In this document: positions 38,001 to 50,000 of the stretch, piece after piece
How positions within the stretch are numbered: position 1 is the first letter of the stretch
Layout of the letters: each line of letters opens with the position of its first letter
The notes under the pieces: generated by a model
Told to the model about the DNA's origin: nothing
Databases searched by the model: none
The model's input: only the letters and a program-made list of their open reading frames with translations
NCBI GenBank assembly: GCA_963931865.1
Contig: OZ007517.1
Location: 6,027,707-6,091,706, forward strand
Origin: Axinella damicornis
Taxonomy: Eukaryota > Porifera > Demospongiae > Axinellida > Axinellidae
Direction: 5' to 3'
Length of the DNA stretch: 64,000 nucleotides
Program-made: the position numbers and the translations under genes

Positions 38001-41000
38001 CACCAGTCACGGCAACTGCGGCACAACACACAGCAATAGTGACGCTTGTCACTAGTCACCAGACACAGCAAATGCAGCACAATATATAGCGGTAGTGACA
38101 CTAGCTCGTCACTAGTCAACAGCAAATACAGCACAATGGATAGCAGCAGTGATATGGCTCACCACCCATCAAGCGAGTAGCCGCTTCGCTACCAATCAAC
38201 GGGCAGTGAGCCAGAACTGACACGCTATTCTCAACAAACTGGCAACAGAGTGTCACAGGTGCAGCCGCAAGCACACGCAGCAGCCCCTGGCGGGGCTCGG
38301 ACAACTATAACTCATTACTGGCATCGATTGCTCACTGGCAACTGGTGGCCCTTGGGGGAGTGAACTATTCGCCATCCCATGGAGTGATTTCCACCGGAGT
38401 GATTTCGTGCCTACCGGAGTATTTCGTAGTGTAACCGTGGGTCAGTTGATTAAGCAGTAGCACCATGTGTACAGCACTATATTCCACGTTAGGTACGGTA
38501 GTGACTTGACAGCCAAGCACTATAGATTACTTGTGCTTGTGACTAGTGCATGCCACAATGAAGACAGCCATGCCGGCGCTCCAACACATGCCGAGTGCAG
38601 CAGAGGTAGCATTGCTGTTACCACACATCACCACTCCTGTATATACAAATAGCCTAACCTGGGTGGAGAACAACTGTTCGTGGCATGTGTGGCCTAGCTT
38701 TAAAAAAGGACCACTGGATAGTGGATACCAGGGGTGACCACCGGAGACCATTGGTCACCAACTGCAGGTGACTGTCCCAGGATTCACCTTTATCAATTAT
38801 TCAGATTGCACTAGTACTGTCTCACAGTGTCAGTTAAACAGCTTCTGGCATGCAATAAGTCATGCAGGTTATCCATCTGAGCAACCGTCTTGGCATATTA
38901 TACATGTAGCTGGTCTGCGGTCGATGGTGCTGTAAGCGCCCCACAGACAACACGTAGTTAGCTACAAGTGGCAGGATACAGGCAGGTTGTGGAGACCACT
39001 AGAAGGATATGCGCTGATTCTCCCAGCTGGGCTCGACGGTGCCGACAGCGCAGCACGGTGCAGTCAATCGTCCCTACGCGCCCCGGATCAGCGACGACAA
39101 AAGAAGTTGCCCCTGACAGCTCACAACACAGAGACTGCAATGACAGCTGGCAGCTCTGCTGTGCCTCGTGTACCACATGGCTCCTCGGCAGATCGCACGT
39201 GATGTGGACCCCACCCAGAGGGAGTGGCCCCCCTTAATATGTTAAACACTGTTGTGGTGGAGGAGTGAAATGCAAGTACACTCATTTGACACCAGAGCAA
39301 AGACAGCCAAGTACACAGCTGAATGCGGCAATACAGCAACGACCTACTTCACTTTGCAAGTTGTATTTTCACTCAACTACCATAAATTTAGCCCATTCGC
39401 ATTTCTTTAACCACATACTAATCATGGCATGTGAATACATACGTACATCCTAACATGAGTTATCCTAATATTTGGTTGCTCAGTGTTATATGGAGTATAC
39501 ATTACTCTCAGGATGTAAACATACACTTAGTGTACCCACCCCACACACACACTGTATACATGCAAGTCACATGACGCACTCATACTTGCACAATCTGTTG
39601 TCTGCAGGGGAAACAGTTCACTGACTGTGGAAAGCAATCTTTGCTAAGTGCCTCCCAATACTGTGTTTGATGATTCAGCAAACAATGCGTGTATGGACAT
39701 TACATAGTCAGCAGAGACATGCGGCAATTACATGTACATGAAATCCTCATTTGAAAGAACTCAGCCTGACAGTCTAGTCACACATGTGAACTGTAATTGT
39801 GAACTGCTAATTGTTTGTACAAAGGGACACCAACTGCATTGTCTTAGACACGTGTTGTATTATCCTAGCAACCTTGGACGTGACAGTGCAAGGGCTCTAG
39901 TCCTAGTGTGTACCATCCATCAAATTCCAATCATCGTGTCAATCGCTGTCACAAATATAAGGGACAGTCTATGGGTATTGGGAAACACCATTTCAAGCTA
40001 CTACCCTTGACATTTGGGAGTGTGTATGGTTTAGGTAACTAATTTTACAAGTTTGTATAACCAGCTGGTCCCAGTTGTTGTTATGCAGGTACGTACAGAC
40101 CAGAGTAGATTCGGCTCAAAAAATTACCTACCACGATTTTGAGTATTGCACACAAAATGTACCAACTATGATGGACTTTCTCCTATTGATGAGCATTTGT
40201 GTACTCTAACATACCATAAGCGATATAAGCGAGTCAGGTGCTCTCAAACAGCTAGCCCAGAAGGATGGCCTTGTCAAGTCTTCTATCTCTGGCTTAAAGC
40301 CTCTGTGCTGGTTGTTTCAACTTCCGTACTGGCACTGTAGCTCTCATTCGTACGCCGGACTCACTACCTGAGACAGAGTTGTCCATCTTGTAGCTACGAA
40401 GCTACTACACATGCTCTATGTGTAGCCCCTCCCTCTATTCAGGAGAACATTCATATCCAGTCAGCTTTTGTCGTATTAATAATGTTGACTGCTTCCTGCG
40501 TCCAATTATGCCCTCAATTATGCTAGCAGAATGAACGCAAGCCTATAGGTAACAAATGGACAAAGGTCATAGCAGAGTTCTCCGAAGTTGCTTGACTTGC
40601 TGCATTCAGTGCACTCAGCCCCTCACAATGTCCCTTAACACTGTACACCATGCATTCTTTAGTTTTGCATTGTATACATTTGACCTGAAACTAGGGATGG
40701 GCAGTTTGATAATCAACCTGGCAACAATTGTTATTGTAGTACGTACGTACATGTGACTCTCTCAGCATAAACCATCCATTCATTGCATTTGGTTCAAACT
40801 GAGCTTATACACCATCAGAGAGCTTGTGTACTGCTGATCACAATGGTACTTCAATTTTATTTCCAATTGGATTTGTGTAAGTGAAGTTATGGGCATCTGA
40901 ATGTCATTGTTTATTTCGATCGCATGCAGTACTTACAATGCGCATATTAAACATGTAGGACTTCCGGTTTGCCACTATGAAGTACACATGCATCAATAAT

Positions 41001-44000
41001 CCCGCATTACACAAACTGGAAGTCCCACGCATTCAGTTGTTATGCCTATTAGTAGCACAAGCGATCAATATTCACCATTGAACTTTGAACTCAAATTCAA
41101 TGTTTGTATAGTGTAGGGGTGGAGAGGGTCACACATTAATAATCAGTTTCAATAATCATATTAGAACAAGACATTATCTACAAGGGGGATGTATAATCAT
41201 CATCATTAAGAAAGGGTCAAAGTGACATTGTGGTTATTTTGAGGTTTCATTCTTGAGATGACTTCTATTGCTATATACTCCTCATAAATGTACCGTAGCT
41301 CTCATAAATGTGCTGCTTCCGTTACTTGTACATTGTAGCTGTTCTGAAAGGGCAAACTAGGTGCATGAAGTACATGTGTCAGGTTGCAGGGGAACAGTCC
41401 ACTGACTGTGGAATGCAATCTATACATGCAGAACCATTTCTACTAAGTGCCTCCCATTGCTGTGTTCAATGATTGAGCAAACAATGTGTGCATGGCCATT
41501 ATTTGACATTGATGAGTTGTAATCAACTTACATAAGGGAAATACTTGACACCCCACCTCACCTTGGTCTTCAGCTCCACACTGGCTCCGGCTTTGAGAAG
41601 CATCTCAGCAACATGGTCATGACCTTCCTGGCAGGCCACGTGCAGTGCAGCAGACCCATTCTGTGAGAGGGAGATCCAACAAGGTTGATTAACAAGAATC
41701 AAGTATTCACTGGCCCTCATTCTGTCTGAACTGTTTTACTAGTCTTCCTGGCAATGATTGCCTGTGGAACAATAGCTAATCAACACGTACAGGATTTATT
41801 TGATGGGGAGACAAAGACAAACTGTACGACTGGTTCGTAGGACATCCCAGGAATTTGTTCACAAGCTTACTATTCCAAAGTTTTTGAGGGTTGTGGCTTT
41901 AATTGGATACGGATACACTAAAACATAATTAGACAACTCTGTAGAGACTTACATAATCACAGAGTCGGTAGACTCTGTATGTAGGGATACGACGTACACG
42001 CAATATATGCTAATACAAAAGAATCTCTCCAAATCTCAGAAACGGTACACTTATAAGCCTTTATAACCACATACCGTTCATCTTCGAGTGTTTTCATGAC
42101 CAACAAGACTCCTCGCGTCGCGAAAAACCGTCGCGAAAGTACCGCACCAGGTACTCGCAAAACGGGCAAATTGTTTTTCTTTCTTCTTTCTTTCTTTCTT
42201 TCTTCTTTCTTTCAGACGGGCTAGCTCAACGTCGCCTCAATCCCTCATGATGGTTTTCGCACGAAACAGCAACATTTTACACCGAGCAGTGCACCAGCCC
42301 ATCGCTTTTTGGCAACCTCCAAGTCTTCACCAGGCGGCTACAGCTGCCCACTCAATAACTATGGCTTCATTTGTCACGCCATTTTCATGTTTGTACGCAT
42401 GCGCACTTAAACGATCACTTAGCAACGATACGTAATTATTATTCAAGATCGCTGAATTAGAAGTGCCTTGCGCTGTTGTGTTACCGTAACTAGACTGAGG
42501 TAAATTCTCTGTGCTATATATGTTACTAGACTGTGTTCTGTGAGAGGGGTGAATGCCTATCTAAAGACTCAACAATGTGTCGCTACTACTATCTGGTATA
42601 GCTATTTTACCTACACTACTTCAGCTCAGGGAGCACTGGCTTAGTATCCATCCAGAAAAGGGTTGGCTTTTGAGATGCTTGGGTCTGATTCTTCAGCCAT
42701 TGCTGGCAGTGTAAATGCCAGAGTCCAGTATGCATGCGCCTGCTGCTAAAAAAAATGACATAAACAAGTAATAAAAAACATTTAAAATGTAACAGGATGT
42801 AGGGATACCAGAACCGCAAAAAGTAAGGAAACAAGGTAGGGATGATCACACAAAACAGTGAAGTATACAATCCCCCTACATATCTTTTTTCATTATACAC
42901 GTATTATGGAAAAAGATCTCTGTAGGGGGTTGTATACTTCACTGTTTTGTGTGATCATCCCTACCTTGTTTCCTTACTTTTTGCGGTTCTGGTATCCCTA
43001 CATCCTGTTACATTTTAAATGTTTTTTATTACTTGTACAACTAGCAATACGTAGTTGTATTATTATCTATGGTAGAGAGAACCCTGGGTACCCCATGGCC
43101 CCCTACACACACACACATTCTCTATGAAACCATCTGACATGTGGATGACGTGTACATCATGCACACCTTATACACAGTCAAATCTTAACCAGCACATGTC
43201 TATGATGACAGCAATGTCCAGTGACTAGAAGAGCAGACTACAGTCTCTCACAGTCAGACTGAGAGCACTGCATGGTCCAAGTGCAGTAGACTCAAATGTA
43301 CCACAAGCACTAGTAGTGAACACGTGACTAGATGAGCAAGAGGTTCATTTCCTGGAACAGACTTTGCTCTCTGGTGGCTGGCAATCTTTGTCTACTCCCT
43401 AACCAAAACAATCTGTTCACTCAGAGACAGTGTGTAGGTTCATTTTCTATCCCACTGTTCGGGAATGACTCGCTGTAAGAGTTCAAAGGTCATAATGACA
43501 GGACTAAAATTAATGTTGTACAAGTAGCTACTTCCCCCTCGTTCGCCTATGTGAGTAATCCGGCACCGGACAGCTCTCTCTACAGAGCTGCTGCTCCCCG
43601 ATTGGGTCCGCTTCAGATGCTGCTCGCCGCTTCAACTGCTCCCCGATTGCGTCCGCTTCGGTTGCTGCTCCCGGATCCCCGATTGCATCTGCTTCAACTG
43701 CTGCTCCCCGATTGCGTCAGCTTCCAATCAACATGTACAGGATTTACTTGATGGGGAGACAAAGACAAACTGTACGACTGGTTCATAGGACATTCCATCT
43801 GGGGACAGGACACCCAGGAATTTGTTCACAAGCTTACTACTCCAAAGTTTGAGGGTTGTGGCTTTAATTGGATACGAATACACTAAAACATAATTTGACA
43901 ATACTTGCGCAGAGACTTGGATAATAAACTATGTAGTTGTGTTATCTATATAAGGCAGAGAACCCTGGTACCGCCCAGTCCTACGTACACATCCACACAT

Positions 44001-47000
44001 TCTGAATGAAGCTATAATACTCGTGTGACCGCACCCTTCAGATGATTATGCTAGCACGAGGCTGAGATATATGCATAGGTTATATCCCTGGCCAGCGTGA
44101 TATAAGACCCGTTATATCCCACGGGAGAGGTCAGTGCTTGAGTGGAGCCGAGGAAGTGCCGAGGGCGAAGCCCGAGGCACTTCTGAGGCGGAACGAAAGC
44201 ACTGGCCTCTCCCAAGGGATGTAACAGGTCTTACATCCCGCTGGCCAGGGATACAACTATGCTTAGGCTATTCTAAGGTGAGTACACTGTGTAGACATAG
44301 ATACTGTGGTGTAGGTACTCCCCGATCAGTGGCCGAGGCATCCGTGATACTTGACTGAGGCAGCGGTAAAGGCACGAGCCCTTGGCACTCACCCTACAGG
44401 ATGGCCAAATTTTAGCGTGCCAATTTTTATAGGTAATCACATGGATTTCAAGTGCAATTTGGGAATAATTGCACAAGCAACAGGCAAGGTAATTGCATGA
44501 GCGATAGGGAGTGCAATTATTCCCAAATTGCACGAGAATACATGTGATTAAATTTAATATTAATCATACACTTCCCGGCTTGGCGCCATGGCATGGTCGA
44601 AAGGAAGTGACACATTACACAAACTGGAAGTCCCACGCATTCAGTTGTTATGCTTATTAGAAGTAGCGCATGTGATCAATATTCACCATTGAACTTTGAA
44701 CTCATGTAACTTAAATGCAATGTTTGAAGTGTCGGGGCGGAGAGGGTCACACATTGTTAAGTTTCAATAGTCATATCACCACAAGACATTATCTACAAGG
44801 GGGATAATCATCATCACTAAGAAAGGGTCAAAGTGACATTTTGGTTATTTTGAGGTTTCATTCTTGAGATAATTGTGCACATGGTATTTGTATAGGTAAT
44901 CACGAGAATACATGACATTGTGATTAAATACTAATCATAATACTTCCAGGCTTGGCACCATGGCATGGTTGAAAGGAAGTGACATGAGCGATAAGCCACG
45001 CCCCAGGCACAAGCGAGAAAACTAAACGTTATTGCTTTTATATTCCTGAATACCCACCTGCTGTGTGATGAAGCGCATTTCTTCCCAGAATCTGCTCGGG
45101 TATAGAATACAACGCGAGCACTCACTCAACAGCCATTTTCAACAGTTGCTAATAAAAATGAGGCAAAGCGATGACACAGATGCTCATTACTGGGCTGGAG
45201 CTTGACCTGATGGTTGGCACTGTGTACAATTAGGAGGACGACAACCCATGACAACTAAATTCCAATGGAGCTAGAAATGATCTTGATATTAATGAAAGTG
45301 TGGGTGGTGCATGAGGAGTGGACATGGATGGGGGCGGGGCTGGCTGGTCAGGGGTGAGTTGGGTTGGTAATCCATGCTGTGAAGTCTCGTAAATGTACCT
45401 AGCTCTCATAAATATGCCGTTTCCGCTACTTGTAGGCTTTTAACCAGATTGCAGAAAGTTGCATGCCAATGCCCATAACAGTTATGTACAACACAACATA
45501 ATATACATTGAGCTCTGGACGTACGTACATTTTTCTACTCATTTTCCTGTCAAGAACGTCTTCACACTCTATAGGCATGCTACAGCTAGCTGTGAGCCAG
45601 TGCGTCACTGCTACCAGGATGTGAATCACTGGCTGGTTAACAAGGAGGTGTGGAACATGTATTGGGTATGGAATTGTGCATGTGCATGCTTTGCGAAGCT
45701 TCTGTCATCTTGGTGAGTTTATTTAAGTCGTATGTCAAAACATGAAAAAGTGGTACAACTTGGGCGGCACCAGCCATACCGGTTCCTGCGGCCCTGAAGC
45801 CATCAGAAGCAGTTAGGTACGTATAATTACGTGTTTGCAAGCAGTGTCTCAGGTAAATGCCCCGTTAACTGAAACACAATTCTGGGGACTTGAAAACAAA
45901 TTTCTAGCTGCAAACTGGCATGGTATGTGCTGCCCAGATATGAATCACTGTTTATGTACATGTACATGCATATGCAGTATTATTGGGGCGAGCCTGAGCG
46001 AGCCCCACACTAGTGTGACTTCATTGCACTCTGCGTGTGTGTCCAGTGGATCTTGCAATTACCGTAAATTTTAAATCAGCGAATTTCACTTGCACGTGCA
46101 CAATAATATTCAAATTCAACGAACTCGACGAACCGTCTAGCTACCTGTTTGACGAACAAAGACGGAGACCACTCGTGGACACTGGCTAGAGCACCATGAA
46201 CGTTCTTCCTCCTTGGCGACACTGACAAAGACAGAGACAGCGCATGGACCTACACGTACCGCCATGGCTGGTGACATTGCTGCTAGGCTATAAACGCTAA
46301 CCTGACTCACAGTTGCTGTGATGTGCACGAGTGTATGTTTCAAGAGTGCCATAACTTCTGTGCTCATTGCCCGGTCACATTCTGATGACAATCATGTGAA
46401 TGCAACTGCTCCTTGCATGCCCTACACGCGCATACATATGCACTTCGCTCAGGCTCGCCCTCCAATGTCCTGCATTCCACTAGTACATAATTATGTACAA
46501 TTATGTATATCTGCTGCACATTGATCAGGAAATCCAAATGGTATTCATAGTTCACTTCCTGTGTATTGATGTGATGGTGTTTGAATGCTCAGATCAGGGA
46601 TTATCATACTGAATTCCGTTACAGTTATCCTCACCTCTTTCTGAACGTCAAGGTTGGCCCCTGCTGCCAGGAGGTGCTGAACCACCTTCTGGTGACCATA
46701 GAAGCTTGCAGTCCACAGTGGTGTCTGACCATTCTACAGAGAATGTGTGTTAGTATTGTAAAGGTAAGTGAAGTTTCCTGTCACAAGGTAATGAACATGT
46801 CCAACATGCTGAGGGAGTACAACACACCCGACTACAAGGCTTGCATTCCACAGCAATGTGCAACAATTCTGTACTCAGTGCGTGTAGTACAGTTTCTCTC
46901 ACATGGTAGTTGACACTTGTCCAATTATAGTACAATATACCACTACAGATGGTTGTCAAGCATAATTTATGTAGTGCTCACATTGTGATACAGGCACAGG

Positions 47001-50000
47001 TCAAAGGTATGGGGGTAAACGGTCAATCTTAATGTCTTGTAGAGTGTAAGCGTAAAAAAATCCGAAAATTCAATCAAAGGAAAGTATATAATAATTCTAA
47101 CTGTACCAGTTAAGAAAAGATCATAATTAAGCTGAAGAGTCGAGTAAGTCATCCCATGATGCTGTCACATGATGATCTGCGCTATACAGTGACTGCTGAC
47201 ATGGACTGCAGCCCTGCATGATGCTGTCAGATGATGATCTGTGCTATACAGCACTGCTGACATGGACTGCAGCCCTGCATGATGCTAAAACAAAGGTTCA
47301 GTGTGGGTGGTGCATGAGGAGTGGACATGGATGGGGGCGGGGCTGGATGGTAAGGGGATGGGTCTGAATGTTTGTGGATATTTCAGAATCACTTTTAAAA
47401 CCTATACTACATGCTGACCATCTCATATTAAATTTGTGCACGACTTCAATGCTCAGGTCCTGTTTACTGCATTATCGCCCTCTTTGACATACCAGAGTTA
47501 AGTACGTATTCTGTTCTTGAAGACTGTGGTCGGACTTTCCTGTCAGTCCCATGCTCTCACACACATATTTCACCATGTTGTCTAGTGTGTAGTCCATGCA
47601 GGTAATCCGTGCAGTGAATGATATCTACTACTACACTCCTCGTAAATGTGTCAGATCAAGGATTATCATACTGAATTCCGTTACAGTTATCCTCACCTCT
47701 TCCTGAATGTCCGGATTGGCCCCTGCTGCAAGGAGGATCTCAACCACCGCCTGGTGACCCTTGAAGCTTGCAGTGTACAGTGGTGTCTCACCAGTCTACA
47801 GAGAATGTGTGTTAGTATTGTAAAGGCAAGTGAAGAAGATAGTGAACATGTCCAACATGCTGAGGGACACTACTCGTAAATGTGCACATCCGTTGTCTGA
47901 TAAGTACATGCAGTGCATGTGCATGTGAAGTCTGCATGTGACATGTGGCACATGTAGAGCATGTGGATGTCACTTATTGCCATGGCAACCAACAGACTAA
48001 AGTGTGGCAACTGGGAGTTTGAAATGTATACCCCAGCCTTGAGTGTAAAGACTACTTAAATTCATGAGACCCCACCCATACCAGTCAGCTTTTGTCCTAT
48101 TAATATGCTGCCATTATGCTCACTGCTTCCTGCATCGAAAATTTTGCTTGCAGAATCTACATCGGCCTAGGTATACGTATAACCGGACAAAGGTACCAGC
48201 AGAGTTCACTAAATCTACTAGCCTCCCTCACAAACAGCTACAAGATTAATACTGAAGTGTGTTGCGGTGGAACACTAAACAATGGTAGTGTGGGTGGCAC
48301 ACATGAGAAGTGGATGTGGATGTAGGGTAGGCTGGCTGGTCAGCGGCTGAGTCTAAAATGTTGTGCAGTTTGAGGCATTTTTCTCACCTGCCAGCCAGTA
48401 GGAGTGAAAATCAGACAACATGGTGAAGTGTACGTGTGTGACTGACTGGAAGTGTGACCACAGCCCAATAAAGCAGGAGCCACAAAAATGAGACTCAGCA
48501 CACAGCAGGGGAGGTCAATTTCCACACTTCTCCCTGCCATTACAGCCATTCTGTTCTTTGTTTATGTTGCTAACTACGTTCACTGTTGATATGCAAACCT
48601 TCTGCAAATGTGCACTAATCATGCTACAAGGTAACTATAACTTGCTTACAGTATACAGGAGTGAGTAGAGCCGGCCATTGAAGTGTGGATGTAATGGATG
48701 TCCCCTTGCAGTATAAACACAATATCCTTCACACAAAGGTACCCTCAGCTAAACATCAGGTAATCCATGCTGCGAAGGATAACTTCTATTGCTATATACT
48801 CCTGGTAAATGTACCGTAGCTCTCATAAATGTGCTGCTTCCGTTACTTGTAGCTGTTCTGAAAGGGCAGACTAGGTGCATGAAGTAATATGTCATGTGTC
48901 AGGTTGCAGGGGAAACAGTCCACTGACTGTGGAGTGCAATCTACAACCATTTCTACTAAGTGCCTCCCATTGTTGTGCTCGATGATTGAGCAAACAATGT
49001 GTGCATGGCCATTATTCGAGCAGAGACACATTGATGAGTTGTAATCAACTTACATGAAAGAAATACTAAATCCTCATGCATGCAGCTAATCAAACCCTCT
49101 GTAAGGAAGTGACAAAGAGCCCTGAATGTCTGATCACACAATCATGTGAACTGTAATTGTGAACTGCTAGTTGCTTATACACATGCAGGGGCACGAACTG
49201 TATTGTCCTGGACATGTGTTGTACTAGTGTACACGCGTGAATGCATCCAGAAGAGCCTTAGTCTCACGAGGTCTGGCCATATAAATTCTTATGGTCTTAT
49301 GGGAGCTCATAGTCTCGGCTCCAGACCCAAACCAACCCCAGCGTGGATCGCTTCCAGATACTGGAAGCGATCTGGCCGCGCTGGGGTTGGTTTGGGTCTG
49401 GGACTGAGAATAGGGAGCTCATGACGGCTTTAGTAGTCATTGGTTGGTAAAGAGTTAAATCATGAATTAGAATAGGGAGCTCATGACGGCTTTAGCAGTC
49501 ATTGGTTGGTAAAGAGTTAATTCATGAATTAGAATAGGGAGCTCATGACGGCTTTAGCAGTCACTGGTTGGTAAAGAGTTAATTCATGCATGAATTGAGG
49601 TTAATTGTTTCACTTGCTACACTCAGTGTACGTGCACTCAGCAAACACAACAATTCTCCCTCGGATTTGCACATCATTCTTCAGGTTCGTAACAATATGC
49701 ACTTGACCTGAAACCTGTCTTAGTGACTCTTCCATCTCAGGCCATTCCCATCTCCAGAGTTTGTCATTTGCTCAGTATTTCCATATACTGTGAGTGACGG
49801 GAAGTGGGAATATGGCCTGGGGTTGTTAATTTATAGCCAATGTGGGGAGGCAAGTTGCTGAAGTGCCAACGACAGCAATTCTTGATTGCTGTTGAAACAT
49901 TTTGTCATGCACGTGCACTTCAATCACGAATTTGTATCATTCCAGAAAGCCAACTTCGATCAAAGTTAGTCTCTAAGCCTCTTGTTCACCCTTCCTGATT

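Larger units (their letters stand above)
31971..40876. repeat. Tandem segmental duplication, copy B
   Basis: Paralog of 25,811-31,970, directly adjacent and in the same orientation. Compared with copy A it has the insertion at 33798-34840, an extra stretch around 35,850-36,480, and about 1.2 kb at 38,957-40,167. It contains exon 11. The extra 1.2 kb includes sequence (39,590-39,880) also found near 48,890-49,230. Confidence 0.9.
45421..47640. repeat. Duplicated block carrying exon 9
   Basis: Collinear with about 51,240-52,800, which carries exon 7. Shared phrases include AACCAGATTGCAGAAAGTTG, GATCAGGAAATCCAAATGG and CAGACTGTGGTC-like text near the right end. Divergence is much higher than in the 25.8-40.9 kb duplication, so it is older. 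Confidence 0.85.
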
